Below are positions 7,403 to 17,541 of a stretch of 64,000 nucleotides of DNA, piece by piece. Each line of letters opens with the position of its first letter. The stretch's first letter is position 1. The notes under the pieces were generated by a model that searched no databases, was not told where the DNA came from, and saw only the letters and a program-made list of their open reading frames with translations. The stretch comes from Luteibacter yeojuensis. Its GTDB lineage: Bacteria > Pseudomonadota > Gammaproteobacteria > Xanthomonadales > Rhodanobacteraceae. The position numbers and the translations under genes were made by a program. The stretch is taken from NCBI RefSeq assembly GCF_000964085.1, contig NZ_JZRB01000025.1:114188-178187 (forward strand), read 5' to 3'.

Positions 7403-7825
7403 TCACGGTGGCCCAACAGGCGTGTTTCTGGCGACACGCCAGAAGACGAACCCCGTGAACGCGCCGAGCAGTGAGTCAAGCACTCCGACAACGATAGAGG
7501 GCGCCCACGCCGACGCCCGTGGAGACGACATCGCTTGAGTCAGTGAGTTGGTCATGAAATAAAGCGTCGCAACCCAGCTGCACAGGACTCCAATGCACAT
7601 GCAACCCCAGACGGTATCCCACCGTAGGGAGCGAAAGAGATAGAACGTTGGCACGCCTGGCACGATGGCGACGACGTAACACGCTGGAACCACAAGGAGG
7701 GTCGCCCACAACCCTTCAAGCGGGTTGCCGAAGAGGGACAACAACACAAGTATCGCCGCTGGCGTCAGGGGCGCCAACAGGAAGGCCAAGCCGATACGTC
7801 GTCCCGCTGTTCTCATCATGGGCAT
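7403..7825 (-). CDS. Small integral membrane protein, function unknown
   Basis: This encodes 140 residues with four predicted membrane helices: IGLAFLLAPLTPAAILVLLS, LWATLLVVPACYVVAIVP, VWGCMCIGVLCSWVATLYF and a C-terminal SIVVGVLDSLLGAFTGFVF. The first ATG is at 7823-7825; two further ATGs two and three codons in are equally possible because no strong ribosome site is seen. The cytosolic tail is short and Pro-rich. It is part of the minus-strand array between tRNA-Ser copy 2 and serS. I recognise no family. Confidence 0.5.
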   Translation of the reverse strand: MPMMRTAGRRIGLAFLLAPLTPAAILVLLSLFGNPLEGLWATLLVVPACYVVAIVPGVPTFYLFRSLRWDTVWGCMCIGVLCSWVATLYFMTNSLTQAMSSPRASAWAPSIVVGVLDSLLGAFTGFVFWRVARNTPVGPP

Positions 7826-7990
7826 ACATCGTCCGACACAAGGTCAGCCTACGTTTTTTCAAACCACGCGAAAGGAATCACAGTCAGATGCCTTGATGTG
7901 CTCTCCGTCGTGGCGCAGCGACTCGAGCTCAAAAAGCCGTTGCACCGAAAATGGCCTGATGCGGCAAAGCTACACGCGGAGGTCTCCGGC

Positions 7991-8354
7991 TTAGCTAACG
8001 AGCACCTCGAGAATCTCCGCCGTTCCAATAGTGTGACCGTAGATCAACTCGCAAGCTTCTTTTTCGATTAAGAACGGACGAGCATCGTCTGGTGCAAGAA
8101 AGGAAGGAGGTGTACCCGTAAACGCACGTCCGCATTCATCGTAAGTCCTAGTCCCATGGAAATTCCATGTGATAGCGCACCATCGGCTTGAACTGCTCCT
8201 GTTGCTGTTCGCGCAAGGCGGAGGCATCAATATTTCCGTCTACTGTAACGCTCTCAGCTGCCTTCAATACCGAAACTGGAATCGCCATACTTACCATGGT
8301 GTAAGGGCGCATCACCAATTCGCTGCATCGCCATGCGGGCATGGTAAGAGACAT
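7991..8354 (-). pseudogene. Small hypothetical gene broken by a one-base frameshift
   Basis: Two adjacent minus-strand frames appear to be one gene. The upstream frame (ATG at 8352-8354) runs through ALREQQQEQFKPMVRYHMEF and stops at 8148. Dropping one C from the GGAATTTCCATGG stretch near 8160 moves it into the second frame, which continues HGTRTYDECGRAFTG to SAEILEVLVS-like end at 7991 (read: TAEILEVLVS). The joined product would be about 120 residues with no signal peptide if started at the first ATG. Either a real inactivating mutation or a sequencing error would explain it. The family was not recognised. Confidence 0.35.
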
Positions 8355-8489
8355 GGCTTGCGGACGACTAAACGCTTGCTCCCATCACCAGCACGCCGAC
8401 TCAGACGCCGAGTGGGATTGTTCGCCGCTTCGCGACGATCCCTCCCGTTGGTCGGGACCGCCCTCCGGGCGTCCTGCGGCGGCTGCGCT

Positions 8490-10429
<1,940 letters not shown>

Positions 10430-10509
10430 GGCGGCTCTCCCGGGTCCATTTGCCCGAGCGTACGACTGGGCGTGGGGCTGGGGAATCTGACTTATGGCAC
10501 GGGTGCCGT

Positions 10510-11712
10510 CTACTCCTGTGGGAGCGCGCTCGCGCGCGATGCCTCCTGCCCCGAAACCATCCGCCCCAGCCCCAACGCCGCCGCCATCACCACCGGCATG
10601 CCAATGAACCACGGCAACACCGGCGACAACGCATACAACGCGGTACCCATCGCCGGCGCCAGTGAATCCTTCAGGTCCACCGCGACCGACGACGCCGCCA
10701 TGTACGACGCGCGCCGGTGCGGCGGCGACAGCGCACTCACGGCCGTGGGCACGAGGGGCCCGACGAGCATGTGCGCGAGGCTGACGAGGCCCAGGGCGAT
10801 GATCGCCGCCGGCAGGCTGGCCGAGGCCGAAAGCACGGCGAACGCGATGAGCGTGGCGACGCCTGCGACGAAGGTCAGCGACGAGGCCGGACGTTGCTCG
10901 GTGACGCGGGTGACAACGAGCTGCAGCACGGCCATCACCGCCGCGGAACCGGCGAACAACACGCCGACGCCCGACGCGCCCAAGGTGCCGGCATCGCGCA
11001 TGTAGATCGGAAGCACGGCTTGCACCCAGTTGCCCACCACCTCGAAGGCGACGACCCACACCAGCAACATGGCGAGGCGGCGGTCGCGGAAGATCGGTGC
11101 GAGGGCCGACAGGCCTTCCTCCTCTTCGTCGTCATCGCCTTCGCCGTTGATGCCATGCGCAGTCTCGGCAAGGAACAACGCCACGACGAGGCCACCGACG
11201 AACAGCGGCGCACCTGCGACCAGGAACACCTGTTTCAACGAAGTCATGGCCACGAGGGCACCCAATAGCGGCCCCACCACATGGCCCACGCCCGACGCCA
11301 CGACGGCCACGCTGAACCACCGGCGATGGCCCTCCTGCGGGATGACGTCGGCGATGACGGCCATGATGGTCGGGTGCAGCACGGACTCGAACAAGCCGGT
11401 CACCAGCAGGACGCCGGCGGCGGCGAGCCAGCCATGGACGAAGAACAAGGCGGCGATGCCGGCACCGACGCCCAGCGACGAGGCGATGAGGACGACACGC
11501 CGGCCCACGCGGTCGGCGATGCCGCCGACGAAGGGCGCGGCGAGCAGCTCGCCACCGGCATAGCAGCCGAACAACAGGCCCACCAGGGCGACCGGCACAT
11601 GCGCCTCGCCGGTGGCCCACAAGGGCAGGAAGGGCACCAGCACGCCATCGGCGAGGCCGGCACAAAACATCAGCAGGCAGGCCAGCAAGGCCTGGGGAGG
11701 TATCTTGGTCAT
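10510..11712 (-). CDS. MFS transporter (multidrug-resistance type)
   Basis: This encodes 400 residues with about 12 membrane helices. The ATG at 10710-type numbering is 11710-11712; a GTG three codons upstream is possible. The first half has the MFS signature between helices 2 and 3 (GGIADRVGRRVVLIAS). The central cytoplasmic loop carries an unusual acidic run (EGDDDEEEEG). Members export drugs or metabolites using the proton gradient; the substrate cannot be read. The last roughly ten residues (ASRASALPQE) are encoded by a REP palindrome, which also leads into the stop codon, so the C-terminus may have been remodelled by REP insertion. Confidence 0.85.
   Translation of the reverse strand: MTKIPPQALLACLLMFCAGLADGVLVPFLPLWATGEAHVPVALVGLLFGCYAGGELLAAPFVGGIADRVGRRVVLIASSLGVGAGIAALFFVHGWLAAAGVLLVTGLFESVLHPTIMAVIADVIPQEGHRRWFSVAVVASGVGHVVGPLLGALVAMTSLKQVFLVAGAPLFVGGLVVALFLAETAHGINGEGDDDEEEEGLSALAPIFRDRRLAMLLVWVVAFEVVGNWVQAVLPIYMRDAGTLGASGVGVLFAGSAAVMAVLQLVVTRVTEQRPASSLTFVAGVATLIAFAVLSASASLPAAIIALGLVSLAHMLVGPLVPTAVSALSPPHRRASYMAASSVAVDLKDSLAPAMGTALYALSPVLPWFIGMPVVMAAALGLGRMVSGQEASRASALPQE
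10517..10540 (+). repeat. REP element inside the 3' end of the MFS gene
   Basis: TGTGGGAGCGCGCTCGCGCG followed by CGAT, a member of the window's main REP family, lying wholly within the last codons of the minus-strand MFS gene. Confidence 0.8.
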
Positions 11713-11895
11713 GTCAACCACTCGGCAAGCGACCTTCCACCCGGAAGGCCAGGACGCGCGTTGGTTGACGTGAACGCCTACGGCCGCCCGGACGGCACAG
11801 CGTGGAGCCCCGGGGAAGTTGTGGACCTATCTTGCCCGCGCTGCGGCCCGCTGGCTATTCGCGTTCCAAACCCCGCAAAACCCCAGCCACGCCCC

Positions 11896-12038
11896 TGTGG
11901 GAGCGCGCTTGCGCGCGATACCTATTCGCATTCCCCACCCCATGTAGGAGCGCACTCCGTGCGCGATGCCTTTTGCACAGCCGCCACAGGCCTTGCAGGC
12001 TTTCGCGAAAAGATGTCGCGCGCAAGCGCGCTCCTACA
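11896..12038. repeat. REP cluster (three elements) between MFS and AraC genes
   Basis: Two plus-orientation REPs (11896-11919; 11943-11967, the latter a CGCACTCCGTGCG variant) and one inverted REP (12016-12038). The rest of the 370-base gap between the divergent genes (11713-12082) shows no gene. A TATAGT at about 12049 just before the regulator could be a -10. Confidence 0.8.
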
Positions 12039-12082
12039 CCTACAAGGGTATAGTCGGGCGGTCATGGTTTAGGGAGCGAGCT

Positions 12083-12841
12083 GTGAGCGGCATTGTCGAT
12101 CTGCATGTATCGGAATACCGGCCCGGCGGCCGCATGGGGGAGCACCGCCACGACGAGGCCTGGTTCTGCCTCGTGGTCGATGGCACCTACGAGGAAAGCA
12201 TCCTCGGCATGCGAAACGAGCACGGCCCAGGCGACCTGCTGTTCTGCCCGGCCGGCGCTACGCACGGCCAGCGCTTCGGCAGCGAGGGCGCGCGCAAGGT
12301 CATCTTCCATCCCGACGACACGCTGGCCGGCTTGCTGGCGGAACACCGCGCACGCCTCGACGGCCGGCCGCTGATGCACCGCTCGGCGAGCCTGCAGGCC
12401 ATGGGCCGGCGCATCGTGCAGGCCCTCGCCATCGATGACGACCATGCCACGCTCAGCGCCGAGGCGCTTGCGCTCGACGTGCTCGCCGAAACCGGCCGTG
12501 GCCTTGCCGAACTCACGGTGATGGAACCCGGCTGGCTCCGCCGCGTTCGTGAATACCTGCACGAAGACCCGGCGCGCGATACGACGCTAGCCGACCTCGC
12601 CACCGTCGCCGGGCGCCACCCGGTGCACCTGGCCCGCAGCTTCCGCCTGTTCCACCACTGCACGCCGGGTGATTACCTGCGCCGCCTGCGCGTGGAGCGC
12701 GCCGCGCACTTGCTGCGCACCACGAAGAGGCCGCTGCTGGATATAGCCCTGGAATGCGGTTTTGCCGGCGCGGCGCAGTTCTCGCGCTCGTTCCGTGCCG
12801 TCCACGCCACCACGCCAACGGCGTGGCGCAAGGCATGCTAA
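12083..12841 (+). CDS. AraC-family transcriptional regulator
   Basis: This encodes 252 residues from a GTG at 12083 with AGGGAG six bases upstream; earlier in-frame starts run into REP sequence. The N-terminal cupin (EHRHDEAWFCLVVDGTYEES, GDLLFCPAGATHGQRF) is a small-molecule sensing domain with histidines in metal-site positions. The C-terminal 100 residues hold two helix-turn-helix motifs of the AraC type (DTTLADLATVAGRHPVHLARSF; LLDIALECGFAGAAQFSRSF). It ends 43 bases before a secreted M3 peptidase gene on the same strand and is divergent from the MFS exporter, either of which could be its target. Confidence 0.9.
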   Translation: MSGIVDLHVSEYRPGGRMGEHRHDEAWFCLVVDGTYEESILGMRNEHGPGDLLFCPAGATHGQRFGSEGARKVIFHPDDTLAGLLAEHRARLDGRPLMHRSASLQAMGRRIVQALAIDDDHATLSAEALALDVLAETGRGLAELTVMEPGWLRRVREYLHEDPARDTTLADLATVAGRHPVHLARSFRLFHHCTPGDYLRRLRVERAAHLLRTTKRPLLDIALECGFAGAAQFSRSFRAVHATTPTAWRKAC

Positions 12842-12884
12842 TCCGCGTAAAGCGTGGGGCCCGGGCCGCTGTTAGCGTGGCCCG

Positions 12885-14711
12885 ATGAAGAAACGCTACC
12901 TCGCCTGCCTGATCGCCCTCGCCGCCTGCACGGCCCATGCCGCCGATAGCCATATCGACCCGTCGATCTGGTACCCCTCGGCGGACGCGGAAGCCGCCGA
13001 TCGCACCGCGCTCACCGCCGACTGGAAGGCCGTGCCGGTGCTGCAGGACCCCGACCCGCAGGCCTTGCTCGACTACATGCACCGCGTCGAAGCGCTGCTC
13101 GCCCGGTCGCAGCGGCACGATGCGTGGTTGCACCTGCACACGGCGCTGGACGTCGACGACCATGCGTCCCGCGCGGCCCGTTCGGCGCTGGCGGAAGCGA
13201 AGCAGGCCGGCTACGACCGCATGCGAAAGACCCTGCGCAACGTGGGTGATGCAGGCTTCGCGAAGGCCACATCCGCCGTACCCGCCCTCGGCGAATACCA
13301 CTGGCTGCTGGAACAGGCCACGCGCCATCAGCCCCATGAGCTACCCGAAGCCGAGCAGGCGATCATGGATGACATCGGCGACCAGGACAGCGAAGCGTTT
13401 TGGGCGATCTACCAGAAGACGCGCCGCGCCATGGACGGTGGCAAGGTACCCACGGCACACGGCGACCTCGATGCCATCAAGGACGCCGGCAAGCTCGCGA
13501 AAGACCCCGACCGCGCCGTACGCGAGCAGGCGTGGGAGCAGGAACAGAAGGCGCAGGCCGCGCAGGGTGAGACCTATGCCGCCACGCTCATGGGCATCGT
13601 GCGCCTCAACGACAAGGTGGCGAAGCTGCGCCACTTCGCGGACGCGCCGAACGACGTCTACTTCAGCCGCTTCCTGACGCGCGCGGATGTCGATGCCACG
13701 GCGAAAGCCGTGGAAGACAAGGCGCAGGTGCTCCAGGCCTATCAGGCCCTGCGCGCGAAGCACATTGCGAAGGTGCTTGGCATCGCCGACGTGCACAGCT
13801 GGGATCTGTCGGCGCCGCTTGACGACTTCACGCCACCGGCCTTCGACGAAGCCGCCATGCGCGACGTGATCCCGAAGGCCCTGGCGCCCATCGGTAGCGA
13901 CTACAGCGCGCATTTCCGTGCCCTGCTCGACCCCGCGAACCACCGCACAGACTTGGCCACGACGCTGGGCACGCGTGAAAGCGACGCCTTCGCGATCGCC
14001 GCGCCCGGCGCACCGGCGACGCTCTTCATCTCCCAGTGGGTGCCGAAGATGGGCGCCGCCAGCGTGGTGGCGCACGAAGGTGGCCACGCCCTGAACCAGC
14101 AGCTGATGGACGAGCACGGCGTCTCGCCGTTCTACCGGGGCGGCCCGAACTGGATGATGGAAGGCATCGCGATCCTCAACGAGATGCTGTTTTACGAATA
14201 CCTCTACCGCCACACCAACGACCCGGCGGCTAAGGCGTACTACTTGCAGTCTCAGCTCGACGAAATGACGTTCGAGATCTTCACCTCGGCTGAGGAAGCG
14301 CAGCTGGAAGCGGGCATCTACGACGGCGTGGTGGCGGGCAAGTTCAAGAACGCCGCCGATCTGGATGCCTTCACGCTGGACACCGCCAAGCGCTTCGAGA
14401 TCTGGCCCGCGAAGGATCCGGAGCTCGCCCACGCGTGGATGGGCAAGCGCTTGATGTACCAAGACCCGCTTTACCTCGCGAACTATCTCTACGCCGGGCT
14501 GCTGGCCACGAAGATGTTCGCCATGGCCACGAAGGACCCGACGGATTTCCAGAAGCGTTATGCGGCGCTGATGGCCGAAGGGTTCGACGCACCGCCGAAG
14601 GAGCTGCTGAAGCACTTCTTCGGGAAGGATTTGAGTCCGGCAGAGCTGGTGGATGCGGATATGACGGTGATCCAGGCGAAGGTCGCCGCGCTGGGCAAGC
14701 TTTACAAATAA
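12885..14711 (+). CDS. Secreted M3-type zinc metallopeptidase
   Basis: This encodes 608 residues with a classical signal peptide (MKKRYLACLIALAACTAHA). The mature protein is helical throughout, as in thimet-oligopeptidase/oligoendopeptidase F relatives. Zinc ligands are H397 and H401 in HEGGH, with E398 as general base, and E426 in MMEGIAIL as third ligand: the HExxH-to-Glu distance of 29 matches the M3 family. It probably degrades peptides in the periplasm or outside the cell. One cysteine (AACTAH) could make the signal a lipoprotein signal, but the motif is a poor lipobox. It is followed by a convergent REP pair and rarA. Confidence 0.85.
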   Translation: MKKRYLACLIALAACTAHAADSHIDPSIWYPSADAEAADRTALTADWKAVPVLQDPDPQALLDYMHRVEALLARSQRHDAWLHLHTALDVDDHASRAARSALAEAKQAGYDRMRKTLRNVGDAGFAKATSAVPALGEYHWLLEQATRHQPHELPEAEQAIMDDIGDQDSEAFWAIYQKTRRAMDGGKVPTAHGDLDAIKDAGKLAKDPDRAVREQAWEQEQKAQAAQGETYAATLMGIVRLNDKVAKLRHFADAPNDVYFSRFLTRADVDATAKAVEDKAQVLQAYQALRAKHIAKVLGIADVHSWDLSAPLDDFTPPAFDEAAMRDVIPKALAPIGSDYSAHFRALLDPANHRTDLATTLGTRESDAFAIAAPGAPATLFISQWVPKMGAASVVAHEGGHALNQQLMDEHGVSPFYRGGPNWMMEGIAILNEMLFYEYLYRHTNDPAAKAYYLQSQLDEMTFEIFTSAEEAQLEAGIYDGVVAGKFKNAADLDAFTLDTAKRFEIWPAKDPELAHAWMGKRLMYQDPLYLANYLYAGLLATKMFAMATKDPTDFQKRYAALMAEGFDAPPKELLKHFFGKDLSPAELVDADMTVIQAKVAALGKLYK

Positions 14712-14722
14712 CGCCGCTCCCC

Positions 14723-14819
14723 TGTAGGAGCGCGCTTGCGCGCGATTGCTTTTCGAACAGCCGCCACAGGGTGTGATTCGTGGTCGCGAGAAGATTTCGC
14801 GCGCAAGCGCGCTCCTACA
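14723..14819. repeat. Inverted REP pair between convergent genes
   Basis: REP at 14723-14746 and its inverse at 14797-14819 flank about 50 bases. The pair can fold into a long hairpin between the convergent M3 peptidase and rarA genes and may act as a bidirectional terminator. Confidence 0.8.
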
Positions 14820-14836
14820 AGGGAGCAGGCCAGGCG

Positions 14837-16165
14837 CTATTTCTTCCGCGCCGCCGCGCGCGCCTCACGCAACGCCCCAAGCTTCTCCCGTAGCTTTACT
14901 TCCAGCCCGCGGTCCACCGGCTCGTAGAACGTCGTCCCCACGAGCTCATCGGGCAGGCACACCTGGTCGAGCGCGATGCCGCCTTCAGCGTCGTGGTCGT
15001 ACTGGTAGCCCTGGCCGTACCCAAGCCCCTTCATGAGCTTGGTGGGCGCGTTGCGCAGGTGCATGGGCACGTCGAGCGTGCCCATCTCGCGCACCACGGC
15101 CTTGGCCTTGTTGTAAGCCATGTATGCCGCGTTGCTCTTGGGCGCGATGGCGAGCCAGATGGCGAGCTGGGCCAGGCCGAGTTCGCCTTCGGGGCTGCCG
15201 AGGCGCTCGTAGGTATCCCAGGCGTCGAGCGCCATGCGCCACGCGCGCGGCTCGGCCAGGCCCACGTCTTCCACGGCCATGCGCGTCATGCGCCGGGCGA
15301 GGTAGAGCGGGTCGCAGCCGCCGTCGAGCATGCGGGTGAGCCAGTACACGGCCGCGTCGGGGTCGGAGGAACGCACCGACTTGTGCAGCGCCGAGATCTG
15401 GTCGTAGAACTGTTCGCCGCTTTTGTCGAAACGGCGCGTGCGGTCGGCCAGCACCTGCTCCAGGGTGGCGTCATCGATGCGCCCGCCTTCGGCGAGTTCC
15501 GCGGCGATTTCCAGCAGGGTGAGCGCGCGGCGCACGTCGCCATCCGCGGCGGAAGCGATGAGCTTCAGCGTGGCGTCGTCCACGGCGAGGCCCAGCTCGC
15601 CGATGCCGCGGTCGGCATCGCCCAGCGCGCGGCGCAGCGCGGCCACGATGTCATCGGCGCTGACGGCATCCAGCACGTGCACGCGGCAGCGCGACAGCAG
15701 CGCGGAGTTGAGTTCGAACGAGGGGTTTTCAGTGGTGGCGCCGACGAAGATGATGACGCCGCGCTCGATATACGGCAGGAACGCATCCTGCTGCGCCTTG
15801 TTGAAGCGGTGCACCTCGTCCACGAACAGCACGGTGCGGCGCCCCTGGGCGAAGTTGCCCTCGGCCTCGGCCAGCGCCTTGCGTACATCGGGCAGCCCGC
15901 TCATCACCGCGGAGATGGCGCGGAAATCGGCATCGGCGTAGCGGGCCACGAGCAGCGCCAGCGTGGTCTTGCCGCAGCCGGGCGGCCCCCACAGGATCAT
16001 GGAATGCACACGGCCGGCCTCGAGCGCACGGCGCAGCGGCTTGCCCTCGCCCACCACGCGCTGCTGGCCAACGATCTCGTCGAGGCCGCGCGGGCGCATG
16101 CGCTCGGCGAGGGGTTTGAGGGCTTCGGGTTCGGCGAACAGGCCGGGGGCTTGGTAGGACGGCAT
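14837..16165 (-). CDS. rarA: Replication-associated recombination protein A (AAA+ ATPase)
   Basis: This encodes 442 residues, normal for RarA/MgsA. The ATG at 16163-16165 follows a purine-rich AGGGGGT. Walker A GPPGCGKTT (residues 60-68) and Walker B FVDEVH (around 117-121) are intact, with sensor-1 GATTENPSFELN and the C-terminal clamp-loader-like helical domain (DPLYLARRMTRMAVEDVGLA, LGYGQGYQYDHD). The protein acts at stalled replication forks with SSB and the replisome. It lies eight bases after the DUF3999 gene, so it is translated from a DUF2339-DUF3999-rarA unit, a departure from the usual lolA-rarA neighbourhood. Confidence 0.97.
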   Translation of the reverse strand: MPSYQAPGLFAEPEALKPLAERMRPRGLDEIVGQQRVVGEGKPLRRALEAGRVHSMILWGPPGCGKTTLALLVARYADADFRAISAVMSGLPDVRKALAEAEGNFAQGRRTVLFVDEVHRFNKAQQDAFLPYIERGVIIFVGATTENPSFELNSALLSRCRVHVLDAVSADDIVAALRRALGDADRGIGELGLAVDDATLKLIASAADGDVRRALTLLEIAAELAEGGRIDDATLEQVLADRTRRFDKSGEQFYDQISALHKSVRSSDPDAAVYWLTRMLDGGCDPLYLARRMTRMAVEDVGLAEPRAWRMALDAWDTYERLGSPEGELGLAQLAIWLAIAPKSNAAYMAYNKAKAVVREMGTLDVPMHLRNAPTKLMKGLGYGQGYQYDHDAEGGIALDQVCLPDELVGTTFYEPVDRGLEVKLREKLGALREARAAARKK

Positions 16166-16173
16166 ACCCCCTA

Positions 16174-17541
16174 TTATCGCGCGTCTTCGGGGTCCTCGCC
16201 CGTCGGCGGCGGCTTGCGCAGCAGCGTGGCCGCCATGCCGGCCACCAGGGCCGCGCCCAGCAGCAGCACGATCCACAGCAGCGGGCGGGTCCAGTCGATG
16301 CCCGTGGCACCGACAAGCGCCTTGCGCCCTGCCAGTTCATGGCCTTCGCCAAGGCTCGCCGCCTCGGGCCGCCAGGCGGCGCCGTTGCGGGTGCGCAGGG
16401 CGGCCATGGCATCGTCGATGGGCCACGCGGCGCGCCGGCCGCCGGCACTGCCCACCTGCAGGCGGTACGGCGGCTCGCCCTCGGGCAGGAACACGAAGCG
16501 GTCGGGGCGCCAGCCCACGGCCAGCCGGGGCGGGCTGCGCAGCGGGGTCGGCGAATGCAGCCGGATAAGGTCGCGGCGCGCCGGGTTGAAACCGAGCGGG
16601 CGGTTGTCGGCGCCGGGCGTCACGACGATGGTGCCCAGGCTGTCGCCGCTCACCGGCCCGGTGATGGCGGTGACGGACAACCGCGCCACGCTATCGCCCT
16701 GCCCCAGCGCCACGCGGACGGCGCTGACCGGCAGCGCGGCCGGCAACTTGTAATCGTAATCCGCACCGCCGCCGCTGGCCGTGGTCGCGGTGCTGGCCAC
16801 GTCGGTCCACGCTCGCTTTGCTTCGTCGCGGGCCGCGGCGTCCACGACGCCACCGGAAAGGGTCACCCGGGCCCCGTCGCCCCATGGGGCATCGTCGCTG
16901 CCGGTACGCACGCGGTAGTACCGCGCCGCGGGGCCGGCGAGCGTCACCACGCGGGCATCGACGGCCCCGTCGCCGTGGCCCAACGTGACGATGGAGGCGC
17001 CCGCGATGCGCGGCTGCCAGTCCTGCAGGTTGGTGCTGGCGTCGATGTCGACGGTGAGCTTCACGTCGCGCTGCGTCGGCGGGAACTCGACGCGCTCGGC
17101 CGCGATGGGCGTACGCGCATCGAACAGCCACTCGTGCACGCTGCCGGTGGCCGCCGCCGCGCCGGGCTCGATCACGATGTCGCCGTTGGTGCTACGGCGG
17201 ATGCTGGGGCCCGCGGCGCTGTCGGATCCGTTGGGCACGGGCAGCAACGCCGCGTCCATGGTCACGGGGTGCGTCGTGGCGGGGGCGGGCCAGTACGGGC
17301 CCATGGCCACCTCGCGCCCTTTCGCGTCGACCACCACCACGTCGGCCAGGTCGGCGTCGGGCAGCGCCCACGCGTAGGCCTGCTCCGGCAGCTCGACGAG
17401 ATAGGCCGCGGCACCCTTGGGCGCCGTGATGGGCCAGGTATAGGCATAGGCCGTGTCGTCGCCCGCATGGGCGGGTGTCAGCACCGCGCCCAGCGCGGCC
17501 ACGTAGATCACGAACAGGCCGACGCGGCCATCACGACGCAT
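16174..17541 (-). CDS. DUF3999 family envelope protein
   Basis: This encodes 455 residues from the ATG at 17539-17541; another ATG six codons upstream (17559) is equally usable. Both overlap the end of the upstream DUF2339 gene, so translation is coupled. There is a signal peptide (LFVIYVAALGAVLTPAHAG), a large beta-rich periplasmic region (YTWPITAPKGAAAYLVELP..., ARYYRVRTGSDD), and one C-terminal membrane helix (LLWIVLLLGAALVAGMAATLL) with a short cytosolic tail. DUF3999 genes usually accompany DUF2339 membrane proteins; the function of the pair is unknown. Confidence 0.85.
   Translation of the reverse strand: MRRDGRVGLFVIYVAALGAVLTPAHAGDDTAYAYTWPITAPKGAAAYLVELPEQAYAWALPDADLADVVVVDAKGREVAMGPYWPAPATTHPVTMDAALLPVPNGSDSAAGPSIRRSTNGDIVIEPGAAAATGSVHEWLFDARTPIAAERVEFPPTQRDVKLTVDIDASTNLQDWQPRIAGASIVTLGHGDGAVDARVVTLAGPAARYYRVRTGSDDAPWGDGARVTLSGGVVDAAARDEAKRAWTDVASTATTASGGGADYDYKLPAALPVSAVRVALGQGDSVARLSVTAITGPVSGDSLGTIVVTPGADNRPLGFNPARRDLIRLHSPTPLRSPPRLAVGWRPDRFVFLPEGEPPYRLQVGSAGGRRAAWPIDDAMAALRTRNGAAWRPEAASLGEGHELAGRKALVGATGIDWTRPLLWIVLLLGAALVAGMAATLLRKPPPTGEDPEDAR

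Noticed and set aside
7893..8068. Plus-strand frame ending AQRLELKK ... VDQLASFFFD opposite the frameshifted gene
   Set aside because: Protein-like composition, but no start codon with a ribosome site, and it conflicts with the minus-strand frame. It could be a remnant, but cannot be supported.
8360..8489. Palindromic GC-rich stretch before the serS stop, considered as a terminator
   Set aside because: Pairing by eye is imperfect and no T run follows, so it was not listed.
11755..11880. Possible small ORF just upstream of the MFS gene
   Set aside because: Frames run straight into REP sequence and show no ribosome site.
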